Shown here in pieces: positions 11,608 to 32,707 of a DNA stretch of 64,000 bases. Source of the stretch: Cruorifilaria tuberocauda (taxonomy: Eukaryota > Nematoda > Chromadorea > Rhabditida > Onchocercidae); the NCBI GenBank assembly GCA_013365365.1, contig JABVXU010000065.1, positions 124,001-188,000 of the forward strand, read 5' to 3'. How positions within the stretch are numbered: the first letter of the stretch is position 1; the number at the start of each line of letters is the position of its first letter. The translations under genes were made by a program, and so were the position numbers. The notes below the pieces were generated by a model that saw only the letters and a program-made list of their open reading frames with translations, made no database searches and was not told the origin of the DNA.

Positions 11608-14600
11608 TTATGATGATGCCATGTTCGGTGGCGGTGTGTGCTTTGAATGTTCCCTAAAACATAATTGATCACTTTCAGTCTACTTTATTTTCTGCTAATT
11701 TTGAACTAACCACTATAAAAAATACGAGAAGAAATAAAAAGGATACTAAGAAACTTTCCCACCTTATTAACATCTTACTTTTCCCTATGAAAACTTTCAC
11801 AACTTGAATTTCTACGGTTAGCGACAATCATTCAATAGTAAATTCGAATTAGACCAGTTAAAGAGATTAAAAGAGATTGAAGTAATATAGATCTATGCTT
11901 ATGAATACTGAATCGCTAATAATTTTTTTATACTTTTTGGACTATCTAAAGTATTAATAAAATATGACAGAGAAATGAAAAAAAAAATATATAATTAGAT
12001 ACTTTTTAAATATGAACTAACCATTCAGTGATATTTTTCAAGACAATAGTAGCCAAACTCCGCATTTTGTCCGAAGATCGCTCATCACTGGCGACCTGCT
12101 GTAACAAAGGGATGCCACCTTCATGAAGAACATAGGCACAATATTTATCTCCTATAAAAACAAATTTTGCTGGCAAGATATGAAAATAAGATGATAGAGC
12201 AAACGACAAACAATCTTTTAGATAAAATTTGAATCTACTTTTCTTCAATAGTAAAAACTTACCTTTGGCAAGTTAAATGTTATATATGAGAATTAAAAGT
12301 ACACATTCGCAGGGTAAAACTTACTATCAGTCGATGTTAGATTGGCAAGTGCCCAAATTGCCCAATGTTGGCTTGCTGGAGCATCAAACATCGGTATGAG
12401 TCTCAAAATTGGCTTAAATGATCGGTAATTTATGAATCTCTTCGCCTCCAAATCCCAAGTATTGGTAGCCTAAAAAATATACATTAAAATAATCATAAAT
12501 ATATGCATACAGGAGGTAAATGTTCCGTTTTATACATCATATACAAATTGCTTCCTAATTGATTTCATGAAATCATTACATTTAAATTAATATAATCGTT
12601 ATCAGTAATCTACCTCATGAAGGTTAACCATACCTTGATAATTTTTTCCATAACAAATGAACGCGACACACTCACTTTTGACCACGCTGCTTCTCCATCA
12701 CTAACCATATGTGCAAGCACTCCGGCACTATTATAACTAATCTCAATGCCATCAACTAACATTGTCAATAGAGCACTGAAGATGATGAATCTGAGAAACA
12801 TCTAATAGCAGAATTACCATACAGTTTGTCAATACTATACATGTTTCAGCCAAATAAATAAATGCAAAATATAATGTGATATAAATTAATCAAGAATTCA
12901 AAATTATTGCAATCAACATTTCTGTTCTTACCAAAAAATATTAATATAATCATCAAGCATAAGCTGTGCACGGAGTTGCTCTACTTCCGCGATATTACCG
13001 ATCAAACCCATCATATTACGAACAAGTTCTGTTTCATTTTGAAATTGCTGATAACACTGATGAAATAGACGAAGACCATCAGCATTGAGAAACCGCTCGC
13101 AGTTGACTGGTGTTTCATCTGATGAAATAGTATAATTAATAATTAAAGTTTGTTATTTTCTAACACGGGCATGCTAAGACTAAATATCCTAAACAAGTAA
13201 ACAAGGAGTTGCAATATTATTGGAAAGTATTCATATTTCATTCTAATGGCTTAAGTGCTCAAACATTGTTAAAAATATTTATATGTTAGATCCTCCTTAA
13301 TTAGGGGCTTAATCGAAATGATTAACGTGCAAGGATACATTAATTATTCTAATTAATTTTTATCTACAAAGAAATAAAAAATAACCTGTGATATTCCACA
13401 GAAAACTCCATCCTACTTCCATGACATCATCGCAAATGCTGGCTGCATGTTTTCTGCGGATTTGTTCCAAAATAATCTGCATATATTAAGAAGTAAATCC
13501 TCGAACCTTCTTCAGCCATTATTAAAACAAAAAATGCGAAGTGGAGCACCGAATTAAATTTCCGAAATTAAAATAATAATAAGAAAAACATGACTCTACA
13601 AAAATGAAAAAAATTTCAGAGAGACTTACTTCAATGGCACCAATGTTGCCAACCTGAACTTTCTGCTCGCCCTCTACATGGCATGCCATTGAATTTAATA
13701 AAAAAACTACAATACGCTGAGTTAAATGATCACTATTGTGATGCTGCAATACAGCAACAAGCAAACGCGCTACACGACCATAATCGAAAAGAATTTCTAG
13801 CGGTATTTCGAACTGGCAAAGTGATAAACAACAATTCCGAACCATCACCTGGAAAAAATTCCAATTCTAAAAAATGATAAATTCTGACACATTAAATTAA
13901 TCGTTCGAAATTTCCAAGTACCATAAAACACCGATTGATTGTTCATTTAAATTAAAAATTAAAAAGAATCCCAGCCAAGTTACCTGTTCTTCCATATGTG
14001 CGTCCATTCCATCCAATAATGCGGTGACAACCATTCGTTTTGTATCACGATTCATACTCACTTTGCGAATTATATAAAATAATGAGGCTGATCCAGCAAT
14101 CTGTAGTGTACTGTCCTCCAAATGACGTTGCATAGCACCCAAAACAAGATGCAGAGCTTCCGTGTGCCGATTCTAAAAAAATATTTTAAAAAAGTTTTTC
14201 ACATTCCAAACAGAAAGGAAAGAAGCAAAATCCGGAATAAAATAAAAATTCTGCTTTTCTTTTATATTTCTTTCAATCCAGACATCATCATGTCCTTTTT
14301 CTCTTTTGTCTCTGCTGGTTCAATTCTCAAAACGTAAAAGAGCCTCTCAAAATTTTAAGTAAATGAAACACTTACTAAATTATGACCAAATCTATAAAGT
14401 TGATAACTTTCATTTAAAACTGCTTGCAGTAAACCTGCCCGCTGACTATACATTCGAAGAGCAAGTAAAATTTGTTTCTCATCTTTATCACCAGCGATCT
14501 GAAATATTCAGATTATTCAGATAATGTGATTCCGACATAAGACAATTGTTAAATAAATAATACGAAGACGATCAGAACTAGCTGGTGTGATCAATCAACA

Positions 14601-17324
14601 ATAAACCATGTAAAGGAAATATAAGACTAGTTAACCATTTGATAAATCGGATGCAATTGATGACAGAATTTATAATTTGGAAAATAATTTTGCTAAGAAA
14701 GGAAACTCACATTCTTTGCCGGTATTTCAGCGAAATGAGAAGCACTGTCACAATTAAACAAACCCAAATATTCTAGAGGTGCTCGCAAACAACGAAGACC
14801 ATAGATATCTGATCTGACAGATGTTGCTCTGCAAATAACACCAGTAATTTTTTGAAGTTAACATTCATAGGACACATAAAACGGTTATATACTTTTTAGA
14901 ATATGAAATTTTCATTTTTCAAGTGTCTTACCCCTTTACAGGTCTATCGTAAGCAGACGGTTGTGAAGCGAGATTGGTTGATGAAATATCCAAATGTGTG
15001 AGTGACCTTAAACACGTAACAATTCTGTGAAGTGCTGTCACTGGACGTGGATATGTACCCGTTTCTTTTGTACTTTGTGATAAATCTAAAAATCTGAAAG
15101 AAAATACGTCGATTACTGAAATAATAAATCATCAAAATATTAAGGTTTTTAAGTTTACTGATATAATGTACAATTTCTATAATTTACAACCTCAATGATG
15201 AAAACCTTATTTAATTGAGAAGAACTAATTAACAGTATTCCGATTCTTTCTAGAACATAATTATTCTAAGTTTATAAGGAAAATGCCTATTATATGAAAC
15301 GATTTATATCAATTATAATCGCTAATACTGATAGAGAAGAAGCCTTCTACCATAGCTACTACTAATAGTATTGTGTATGATATGTAGAGATCAAAAATAT
15401 TGGAAACCTCACTTAAGAGTAGTAATTTGTACAATGGTATCCATAGCACGATAAAGATCCGGTACATCATAGAGAATAAGCGTTGACAGTGAATGAGGAT
15501 GCAAACAGTGTAAATCATCGACTCGTTGCCAATGGGAAAGGTCCAAACGTTCCAATTTTTTCAATGGTGATAAAACACGATTCAAAAATTCATTTACTGA
15601 TTCATCATTTTCACATTGAGTGCGTTTCTGAAGATGCTGATTTTGATTAACAAGAAAAGATATTTAAAACTCTGTTTGATGTTTCTAAAAATCTCTATTT
15701 GCCAGAAACTAGATACGAATACGAATAGAAATCAAATACCTCCTTGGTAATAAATTAACAGCTCCACAGATAACATAAGTAACCTAAAAACCTGCATGAA
15801 ACAAATCCCTTTAAAATTGGAAAAATTACAAATCGAACATCTCTACGAATAGAAAAAATGAAAAAAAAATACGATAGAACACAAACCCGATGAAGAGTAA
15901 GTGAACGAATGTTTGGACAACGTAATGTGAACGTTGGTATTTCCATAGTAGGGCTAGGAGTAGGTGTTTCCATCAGCTCGCTATTTTCGGAAGTAGATCG
16001 ACAACTGAAAAAGTTTTTACGATGTTTAATAAAAGGAAATTATAAAATTCAGTTTTCATTTACGGAGTCCACACATCATTTTAGACGAAACCATTCGGAA
16101 AAACAACCACTGCTTCCTCTGTTCCCCAAATAGATGAGTAAAATTTACTAGACTGATACTGAAATAAAAAGAGCTAAAGATGAAATAATGTCTACTTTGA
16201 AATCGATGATGGACCACTATCCGAAGTATCCATGTAATGGTCGATATTTATATCAATGCTGGAACCGACAAGATCTTCTTCGGAAAGTATTGGTAATGTA
16301 CCGCATGAACCATTTGTCGAATAACTGACACCGGCTTTACGAGGGGGCACAATAATCATTGGTATGCGAAGAATTTCAAATGAAGTCATTGACAACGATA
16401 TAAGTTGGTCTAAGTGCACTGATTTTTCTTCCAATACCCTATTAAACTCATGACCAATAATTCCCTGAAACACAATAGTCAATAAATAAAATTAACCAGC
16501 AAGTATGTTTTCCTTGATCTAAAGGCACTATGTATTTCTCTTTTTCCAGACTATATGAAAAATAATCTACTAAAATCCCTATTTCTTTCCTATATTATCA
16601 TTTTATTAAATATTTTTCATGTTTCCATGAAATTTACAAACTGAACTACAGATAAACCAACCTGTGTATCAGATATATCAAGGGATGCCAAACGTTCACG
16701 GTGTGCTGCTACTAAATTTGCCAATAAACGATCGGTCAGATGGGCGCGTGATAATGGTAAACTATCTAAAGGCAAACGTGCTGCTTCCGTAAACAGTTCT
16801 AAAGCGGCAGTTGGTGTCACACCCTAAAAAAGATGAGATAATAATGAAGTTCAAAAAGAACGGTAGTGGAGTACGTAGAATGAATTCCACCTAGAAAGAA
16901 AAATATCATTAATTTGCAAAACAAAATGATGTTATTAGTTAATATGTTAAGGTAAATTCAATAGTTAATTTCTCGAAGTTAGTTCATCAGATTGAATACT
17001 AGAGTACTAGAGAAATAGCAAACGAAAACTTTTAGCATGAATGACAACAAATCAAGAAATAAATACCGTTTTAATCCACTGTTCCCGCAAGGAACTAAAA
17101 ACAGCTGTACTTGCTGGTAAAGGAAGTTGCAATACAGTAGCTCCATCATTGCTAATATTTCGTTGCGTTTGCAGTTGTTGTTGTGAATGACACTGATTGC
17201 TATATTCATCTGTATTCAATTTTGCATGTGCCAAAAGAGTACTGGAATGTGCGGCAACAACATTTGCTGAGAGTTGCAACAGTCGCGGAGCTCGTAATGG
17301 AATATCCGCTTCCGTGTAGGTCAT
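11608..17324 (-). CDS. zyg-11: ZYG11/ZER1-family CUL2 substrate receptor
   Basis: Substrate-recognition subunit of a CUL2-RING ubiquitin ligase; the family reads N-terminal glycine degrons, and C. elegans ZYG-11 controls meiotic anaphase II and embryo polarity. It is a multi-exon gene on the minus strand. The ATG at 17322-17324 follows a TTTTTTAG acceptor by eight bases. The N-terminal part (RAPRLLQLSANVVAAH, later LASLDISDT) matches the VHL-box/early LRR region. Middle exons give leucine-rich repeats (LERLDLSHW, SLTHLDISSTNL). The C-terminal half is an armadillo-like fold with family motifs YNSAGVLAHMVSDGEAAW, YRSF and HWAIWALANLTS. The last coding exon (11608-11653) is tiny and encodes EHSKHTPPPNMASS, resembling the proline-rich end of ZYG11B; it joins in phase to ITEW. 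I cannot decide between zyg-11, zer-1 and a nematode paralogue from sequence alone, so the symbol is tentative. Confidence 0.85.
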
Positions 17325-20148
17325 TGTCAGGTCTAAAAAATTTTAATTACAACCAAATTAGACCAAGTTTTGTTCCAAATGCTGTAATCGGCATTTTACG
17401 AAACTTCATGAATTAAAAACTGAAGAAAGCAAACAATCACTCAAACGGTGCAAATTCTGTAGTGGTTATCCTTCTCTGTATGTTGAAAAAAAAAATGGAA
17501 CGCTATATCCTATAACGTTCCATCTATCTATACTTTATCAATTCTAATCCCATTGAAATTAATAAAATCAAAGATGATGGGTGATTTATCTAGAAAGAAT
17601 TGTGACTAAAAGCAAAAATCGATAACTATATTCACCTATTGAATAAACAACTCCTCGCTGAATTCAATAGATATGCTGCAGTAAAGGCACAATCACTCGT
17701 CTCACTCTCTATTTCGATTATACTACGGAAAAAACGACCACCAATTCCTATTCGCTATTTTGATAAAAATGATTGTCCAGCAGACTACTAAATTCTATAT
17801 CTCCTTCGTCCAAAAAAAAAATTACTGCCTATTTCGATGAGAAATAATTTTTAAACATTTGTAACATTTAGTCGGAAGCAAAACTAAAATGAAATACATA
17901 TAATCACATGCTGTAATATCAAACTGAGAAAATGATCTTTGACATGGAAAATTCAAATAATAAGAATGAAGAGAGAGATTTGCAATATGTTGTGATGCAT
18001 AGGAACATGAATAAAATGGTAAGCCACATATTAGCAAGCAGATACTTTAGAACTCTTCCATTTGATCGATAAAAATAAATCCCGTCATCACAGTGTGTCA
18101 TTGACAACAACCATCCTCATTAACTTGCTATAAGGTTCAAAGTAGGCTAATGACCTTCAAGCGACAACATTAGGCGACTCATTTTGTCCCACCATAACAT
18201 ACAATTTATTATATTGAATTAACTTCATTACTTAATCCTTGCAATTACTGCTATTTTAGACAGAAGGTTAAAGGTCAAATACAGCATATGCTATTCGGAT
18301 GCTCATATTGCTGCGTCGCTATTACTGCAATCACCATCCACTAAAATTTAAAACACCTCACTGTTTTCGTGAAAACATTGCAAGAGAAAGATGGTAATAT
18401 CAAAGTTAGGATATGACACAACATCAACTAAGAATACACAACACACATACACACACGCACACACACACACATGCACTCACATACCTACGGAGAAATGAAT
18501 GGAGCATAGGAACAGGTATCACGCCATAGATCGGAGCTGAAGTCCGATATGGATTCACAACACACAGACATATATACACACACACACACACACACATACA
18601 CACATACACATACATACACAAACAAACAAATAAACGTATCCAATCTTTGTTTATTATCACTTGCTTATGATACAGATCAGAGATGAGAAGTTTGTTCAAC
18701 GTACTTTAATGAGTTCAAATTACATACAGTTCAATGGCTATGTTACACATCGATCATTCTCAAAGATCATTCAATTCTATCATTTTCAAAAACAAGCTGT
18801 GTGTTAGTTGTTCACTAATAAAATTTCTAATATGAAAATCGGAGAGAAACAATTATTTCAACTTTGCAGTATTCTTATTATAATATTATTATTAGAATCA
18901 ATAAAATTATTAATTATCAAACGTTAAATATTATTACTTGCATCATCCAGACAGTCCAATGTTTGTAATACATAAACAGACAACAATGTCAATATTGGAA
19001 AATTGAAAAATGTCACACCCATAAAATTCCGGTTTTATTAAAAGTAATTTTATCATTATGTTTACAATATGCATATCCCACGTACCACAAAATTACTAAG
19101 AAGTAACGCAGAACTTCATATCCATTATTTGAAATACCAAAGCTAATGGAACAGCACATCTCGTTCAGAAGCTTTTTTTTTAATCTAAATTGAGAAAAGA
19201 TGCTAACTTGAGCTTAATTCAATAATGTCTCATAAGGCTCTGCAGAAACAAATCTGCAGGGAATGCAATTTATTATCATGAGAATATACAAATTTACAAT
19301 TTTATTGAAATTATACAGATTTAAAATTGTAAAAAATTCAAAAATCACGTAATCAACAAAAATACCAGTTCATGAAGACTAAACATATGACTTAGCGATA
19401 GCCAATCTAGAAAGGTATGATTCTCAGTTTTGAATACTTTTGAAAAAAATTCAGTCACCTTGAAAAGTTTAAATTTCAAATCATTTAATCTAAAATCTAA
19501 ATCACATCAAAACTATTCTTGAAAGTTTGAAGTATAAGGAACCGAATTTTTAAAACAACTTCAAGAAATTTGGACGTAGCATACTGTATTAAGATGCCTG
19601 TACTAGGATCTTCAAATTTTCGTGTTTAAAAAACAAAAAAATTCAATTTATTAAAAATCTGCATGATAAAACTCGGTTTTTATCTGTTGCAAATCCAAGA
19701 TGATAATATTTCTGGGTAACTCAAAAAGTTCATTGGTTAGTTTCATTTTCAACTGTCAAGCATTGGTCATTTTGGATTAATTTCTCAATTTGATTTTATC
19801 AGACAACAGTGACGACAATTCTAATTTACAAATCTAACAAAAGCTTGCTGATAAAAATAATTTTTTCACATCTAGGTCAATCTCACATTAACAGAAGAAA
19901 ACTGACACCGCAAGTACATAAATTAAAACTTAATGCACTCAAAATCCCAGAAACGATGGACTGATTCCCAGTAAAACATGGGATCTATTTCAAAACGAAA
20001 ATTATTTTAAAACCATCTATATTTCTATATAATGAAGGCTTGTTTCTTCTTTTCTCTAAGAGAGAAACAAGATAAGTAAAGCTAAAGTAGATCAAACAAA
20101 TCCTGGACTCAAAAGCTTAAACTCATCAATTTGCAGAGAAAATGTATA
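17325..20148. other. Intergenic region with CA/GT microsatellites
   Basis: About 2.8 kb between the start of the zyg-11-like gene and the 3' end of the TMEM245-like gene, both on the minus strand. No coding exon is supported. It contains two CA-rich microsatellite blocks (listed separately); the rest is plain AT-rich sequence. Confidence 0.6.
18435..18630. repeat. Paired (CA)n microsatellites
   Basis: Interrupted CA/CATA repeats at about 18435-18472 and 18556-18630 on the plus strand, separated by about 80 bases of non-repetitive sequence. The minus-strand ORF through this region is simply the translation of the GT repeat and is not a gene. Confidence 0.9.
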
Positions 20149-26011
<5,863 letters not shown>

Positions 26012-28540
26012 TTCTGAAACTTGGAACTTATACTTCTTTCCTAATTTTTTCATACATTAAAAACACTTGGCCATTACTTTAAAATTTTTAATTTAATAAA
26101 ATTAATTGATATAATACGTATCAGAATGGGATGATCAATTGGAAATCTCATCACTCTTTGCACAACAAAATTCTCGCAGTACTCGAAAAACAAATTCGCA
26201 TCCGAAGTTGGGATGAACAGAAAGAAAAACGACAGGAGAAGAGAGGAGGGATGAAAGAACATGTTTAATTGTAAGTACTGCTTCAAATCAAAATTTGAAA
26301 GAATGCTTAAGTGAGAGAGGGAGAGAAAGAGGAGCAAAGAAGTAAATAGGTAGAAGAGAGAAACAAGATGTTGTTTTCTGCAATAACAAATATGACTCAA
26401 AAGTGGAGAAAAATTTTTTCCGATCAACTCAATATTTGGGAGCTTATTTCACTTTATTTTAGTCAATTTAATGAAGTTTCAGCGATATGAAATATACTTA
26501 CTTATGGCTCTATGAAACTTTCAATCACTTATGTTTTTCACGGCTGAGTGACATAACTTCAAATTGAAATATTGTTAATTTGATTGATCGTCAAAAACTA
26601 AAAAGTGAAAAAAAGATATTTCGTATCGAATTCAATATTACATAAACCACGCGGAAAATTATAACATTCTGGAAATTCAACATTCATATTTATTTGTTTT
26701 TATGTAGAATGTGTAATAAATAGTGAAGTATAATATGTTAACATAACATAACATAATATAAATTTATAAAGAACGAAGGTGAAAATAAGAAAGACCTTTG
26801 CGAAGAGGTAACACCAAAATATCGTCATCGCTTCTTCTTCAAGTAATGAAAGATTGGCATGGTATTCTGAAATTAAAAATTTTTCAAAAGTGATAATATT
26901 TTCAGCTGCACTGTGATAACATGGAAACTGGATTTTACTTTTTGTGTTAAGTTATGAATGAGAGAGTAAAATGCCAGATAAATCAACTAAAATTTTAAAA
27001 TCTTTAACTAGCTTTTTATCACGTATAGACGATAACACTTTCCGTCATAATCAGAATCAACAATTCCATGATAACTTGATTATTTATAGATAACAGCAGA
27101 ATCCAACAATTCAAAATTTCAAACTAGATATGGAAAAAATACAAGATATTGTTTAGAATCATTCAAAGACAACTGATCAACTCAATTAAGATTGATAAGA
27201 AAAAGATAGTAAAGTTTTTAAGGATTTTTGAAGTATTTTAAAGAATCTGTGGCATATAAGTTTCAGAATCATTCAACACCAACATCATCAAGTATATTGA
27301 CTTAGGATCGGCAGAAACTAATACAATTTTCACTCATCAATTGAAAATTCCAAACGAAAAGTAATCAATTTAATCAAAAAAGTGATGAATATCACGATGT
27401 TGGTATCCGTGTATTTGGTATATTCCTAAGATAGTTTCATGAAAACTGCAGAAATCTACCTAGCCAAAACAATTTTAATAGACCTAAATTGAATTAATCA
27501 AGTCCAATAACTAATCTTAGATTTGGTAATCTGAAAACGAATACTAATTTTCCGATTCAGATACTATGATTTATTTCTTTTTTTGATTCTTGCTTTGCAA
27601 CCTAAACTCCAGCATTAATGGATATTAAAGGTAAGTTAAATAAAAAGCCACTGAAAATTAAATTTGCCAACGAATGGTTTACTAAAAATGATAGTAATAG
27701 CCCATTGAATCTATTCCGTTGTTAAGCTCAGCCAATCTTGCTCAAATCATTTTCGGCTTCATAGAAAACGTAAAATGCGTATAAGATGATTACCTAATGG
27801 TGATATTAACTTCGCAGTTTTCACCATTCGCATTGGCCTTTTTTGTTATTTACTTATAACTATAGAAAAAAAAGGTAATACGAACTACGAAATCAGCATG
27901 ATTTTGGCAAATATTTTAATTTTTTAAACATAATCACGAAAAAAACAAAACAAAGAGATACAATACATGCATAACGCAAAATATGAAAATTAGGAAATGA
28001 TATTGGAAAACTCCTATACCTTAATGATGAGATGTTAACATATTTGTAGATCCGGAAATTCAGACAATAACGATTTCAGGATTCATATTATCCGTTTGTT
28101 TTTCGCATAATTTCATATGGAACTTTCCCACAGTGCTATTATTAAGCAATACAATAATTATTGAGTAATGGTAATTGCATAGATGTCAATCATCGATCAT
28201 TTTACGATGAAGTTTATAAATGCTATAATTTGGAGATATCATTAATTGTCCATAGGGATAAAACGGAACAAATCTCATCCATATATGTACACATACATAA
28301 CTGAATGAATTTCAATAATCTCACTACTGATGTTCATTCTCTCGAGAAATCCCCCCGCTATTCCGAGGACTTTTCTGCTGCAACAGCTGGATTGGAGCTA
28401 TTTTGAAGCTCTTAACAAGAAGACCAATCATTTCAAAATTCGAAAAGTAACGGTGCGTGGAGTAGTGGGGATGAGATATATCTCGTGGTATGGATGTTGT
28501 AAATAATATAAATGAACTATTCCAGTGAAAAGTTTGGAAA
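26012..28540. other. Divergent intergenic region (TMEM245-like / lin-9)
   Basis: About 2.5 kb between two divergently transcribed genes, so it should hold both promoters. A purine-rich stretch on the plus strand at about 26215-26365 (GAGAGAGGGAGAG-type) is the only compositional feature. No exon was supported. A CTATTCCAG acceptor-like site at about 28517-28525 precedes the lin-9 ATG by 15 bases and may be a trans-splice site. Confidence 0.55.
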
Positions 28541-31500
28541 ATGCCGGGAGACGGTGAATCATCGAGATATCATCTTCGTGGACCTGTTAAGCCACCATCA
28601 CGTTATACAGATTCTGGTGATGAAAGTCATGAAGTTGCACGATCATCAACTTTAAAAGCAAAAAGGTTAGTTGTATTTTGTTTACATGAATATCTGATTA
28701 TTTTTAATTTATTATCTAATGACCATTTACATAGCGAAACTTTTCTGTTATTTGTCTTTAGTCATAGTGTTTGGGAATAATCTTCCCAATACATCACAGT
28801 TGTTTGTTTTTTTTTATTTGAAAAATAAACATTCGTTTCAGTAAACGTCTTTCACCATTAAAACGCACTGGAAAACTGCTGAAGGCAGAAAGTGATACTG
28901 ATAGTAATGTTTCAAGTAGTATCAACAATCGAGTGCTCGCAAAATCGACTGAAGTAACTTTTCATCTGAGTTTGTTGAAGAACTCCTAATTCGTCATCGT
29001 TTCGTTTTTTTTTTGCCGGATGAATTTTAACTAATCATTCATTTTTCTTGTAAAGCAAGAAACATTTCTTCTAAGCAAAAATATGCAGTTGTATCTATCC
29101 GTGGAGCTAAAATATTCATTTTAATAAAATCGGAATTGATATAATTTTATTATAGAGTCCCAAGAAGTTGATGAACAATGGCACACAAAAGGATATTTCA
29201 CGGGAAAGTGCAGTACCACGTACCACACGTCCCCAACCGTCTGAAATATCGCCGACTATGAGGGAAAATTTGCGGCATTTGAAAAATGTTTTGAAGTTAC
29301 CCAAGGCAGTTTCATTCTTATTATTTAAAAATTTGCAATTTATATATTTCAGCGTTGAGTAAAATATATTAAGATATATCTATAAAAAGGCGGAAATTGC
29401 GAGTAATGAAAGCGCAAATTATGTAAAGTTTTGATATCATCGACAAATTTTATTTTGATTGTTGTTATGGTACACGTCTATTTTTCAAGTAATTCCGAAC
29501 GAAAAATTTATTTTCGGGAACTTTTAGGCTCGTAGGTGGGTTTACTGCGAATTTTTTTACTCCGGTGTTGACCAACAACTGTTCTCTGGAGATAATGAAT
29601 TTGTACAGTTGCTTCATGAAATGTTTCCAAATTTGCGTACTTTTAAACTTTGTCGACCAGAATGGAGAGCTATAAGAAAAATGATAGGAAAGCCGAGGAG
29701 ATGTTCGGAAGCTTTCCTAAATGAAGAGCGGGAATCGCTGGAGTCGAAAAGGTAACGTATTAAACATTGAAACTTATTTGAATATATCGCTTTGGTGAAA
29801 ATGGCTTCACTAATACTTTTAGTGTCTCAGTTAAGTGTGACTGTTTATCTCCTTCATAACTTCTATACTGCTGTACCCATCACCAGTGCATCACTAGTTT
29901 TATTATTTTTTAGAATTTTTCCCGAAATTTTTATTAACTGACAACTTATAGGGCTAGGATTCGTCAAATTTATGATGGAAGCTTGATGAATATTCCAAAT
30001 GGATGCGAGCTTCCATTACGCCTACCTCCTCCGCTAATAATTGGAGCAAAAATTTATGCACGCGTGCGAACTCCGAAAGACGGTATCTATGCTGGGACAA
30101 TTGATGCCATACTACCCGCTTCATATAGAGTGGTTTTTGATAAAGAGGAAATGATACCACCAATGATAATCAAGGATTCGGAGGTTATGTCTGCTCAAAC
30201 GGTTAATATTTCTACTTTTTTCGTTTTTGAACTTTTCTACAGTAAGTCTCTGAATATTCACATTGAATAGTTGATTATGCGAACCTTATGTTTCGAAATT
30301 TAGCGATATTAAATTTTACAGATTGAACTATTATCAATTAATTATTTTTTGGAACAGAATCGTTCCGCTATCCCGCCATCACTGATAAGATTCGGTCAGG
30401 CCGGCGTCCTTCCAAAATTCACTGATTCACCGTCCTCAAGTCGTTCTCCTACAGGACTAGATTCTATTCGAAAACCGGGCAGAAGTAAGGGAACAAAGTT
30501 TATTACATTAAACGTTTTTGAATGATAAAACTCTCTTCTTCATTGCAGTATAAAGACTTTTAAAATGTTAGAATATAAATACCAATATCTTCAACGAATT
30601 CGGAATGATATTGATAAGTGTCATATGTTAGTTAAGAAAATTGAATCACTTTAAATACCACTAGATATTTGGCTGTATTAAGCAGTTACTGCGATGAGCA
30701 GGTTGCCGGCCTTGTTTGACTGTGCCGTGTAACTTTTTTAAATAATGGCTCAGTTATTAGCTGGTCAAAAGCCAATATCGGAAAATTTGTTGTAGTAATA
30801 ACTTCAGTTCTGATAACTCTAATAAACTATCTTATGATGATTTTACTCTTTCTCACAAAACTGATTTCATGCTCACTGAAGTGTATTTCTTCGTCAGGTT
30901 TGTGGATTTGCAACGTTATTAGCCTTTAGGATTAGAGTAATTGTTGATTTGGAATTAATTTGTAGAATCATCAAGTTTGGCATAATCGAAGATTCTGTTT
31001 CATGAGCACTGGAAATAAATTTTAAATTATTCACTTTTTACCTTATCATGTTTAACATTATAATTTTTATTGGAAATAGAATAATGTTTTGATATTTGAT
31101 ATTTGTTTGATGCCAATTTCACTTTTACTCATCAGTTACTGATTTTCTTCATTATAGTCCGGGATGAAAAGGTCGGGAATTTTCCTGTTCGAATGCTCGT
31201 TATTATTGTGAAATTGAGCAAACTAATAGAAGTTAAGCGAAGTTTAGTTAAATCATTAACTGAACTAAACACGGAAGCTGAAAAAATGAATATGATAACA
31301 GATTCCTATCCGATTGCCTTCCAGGTTTGCTTTTTCTATTTATTGATCGCTGGATCTTATAAAATAGAAAAATTGCTGAGAAAAACATTATTGATTTAAA
31401 ATTCGCCATTTGATACAAATAGCACTAAGTTTTTCCTTGATGCATGAATTTAATACTAAGCGCATAGTTGAAGTAGAGATTAATTTTTAGAGGAGATATG

Positions 31501-32707
31501 CTCAAGTAGTGATTGACATTGAGACAGTAAACAGGCAGTTGCAGTCGTACCTGAACGCTATCAATGAATATTGTAATCATTTGTTGCCACAATTAAGTGA
31601 AGTTAGTTTAAATCATTTCTCCAAAATTCCATATTTATCTTTCCATATTCAAGTGTAATTTACATTAACGTGTTACATTTCCAAGAAAATTGTAATATAT
31701 GGAAATTGAATTATTCATTTATTCTCTATCATGTGTAATTTTCTCTCAGTACTTTGCAAATTAAGCGTTTAATGTGATTTTTATTTATTCCTATCTTATG
31801 TGAATCAAATATTTATTATTATCTCTTTCAAGTGACTAAAAATATCAGATTTTTTATATTTTAAGATGCTGAAGCGAATGAATCTATATTTTGCTCACTT
31901 TATTGTGAATTATTATTATCGAAAATTTTGCAGTTATCATTAACTTCACGACCAGAAGCTCTACGAAAAATGTGTCAAACTCATTCAGTACAAATTGTCA
32001 AACACTGCAATAATGGACTAAACGTGCAAAATAAACATGCACTGGATTTAGTTACCTCACTAACTGCACTGCTGTTGCAGGTAAATTTTTTATTGAAGAT
32101 CGAAGTCAGGTTGGAGATTATCTGATTTGAATTAAATGTTTTTTCTGTCAGTAGTCAATAAATAAAACCGTGAAAAAACTACAAAATTGAGAAGGAAATT
32201 TGAATTACGTATATTAATGTTTATTTTTTAACAGATTCGAGCACTGGGGCAGCAGAGTTGCACACCACTCGATTTACATACCCTCTCGGAATCATTGAAC
32301 GAAATTCGGAAGCAAATTGACCCGTCCAATGTAGCTGCTTTCCAAGATTTCGTGGAAGTACATATGAAACAAATTCACAACATGATGTTAAATATTGGAA
32401 ATGTATGCTAATTTTGATTTTTTATAAGTGGTGCTAGAATTTTTATTTTATTTAGCCTTGTATTTTAAAAAAAAAAATTAACAGTTCTTATTGGATAGTC
32501 ACCCACCTTTAGCAGTCATTTCTGGGCGGTTTTGTCATATCTGAAGAGTATTTATGATATATTTATGAATATTTCAATATATGAAACAGAATAATAATAT
32601 GATCATTTGTATAGATTTGTTAAACTTGTAGCAGTAATCTTTCAATGTACCAACAGGACATGAATAAGATGACATCAATGAAAATTCCAGTGGGTCCTCC
32701 AAAATGA
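28541..32707 (+). CDS. lin-9: LIN-9, DREAM/MuvB core subunit
   Basis: Nuclear scaffold subunit of the MuvB core, which with RB-like/E2F proteins represses and with MYB activates cell-cycle genes; C. elegans lin-9 is a class B synMuv gene. About eleven exons on the plus strand join in phase. After a charged, low-complexity N-terminus comes the diagnostic DIRP domain: LKNVLKLPKA, RRWVYCEFFYSGVD, QLLHEMFPNLRTFKLCRPEW and MIGKPRRCSEAFLNEER. The conserved Tudor-like segment follows (LPPPLIIGAKIYARVRTPKD, GTIDAILPASYRVVFDKEEM). The C-terminal third (KLIEVKRSLVKSLTELNTEA onwards) is helical, as in the LIN52/LIN37-binding part of the family. The last exon (32657-32707) encodes only DMNKMTSMKIPVGPPK before the stop. 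Start and stop are both present. Confidence 0.93.

Noticed and set aside
18424..18699. Minus-strand ORF rich in Cys and Val
   Set aside because: It is only the translation of the GT strand of the microsatellites.
26074..26427. 117-codon minus-strand ORF rich in Leu, Ser and Phe
   Set aside because: It mirrors a purine-rich plus-strand stretch; no splice sites or family motif, and the first TMEM245 exon already explains the neighbouring gene.
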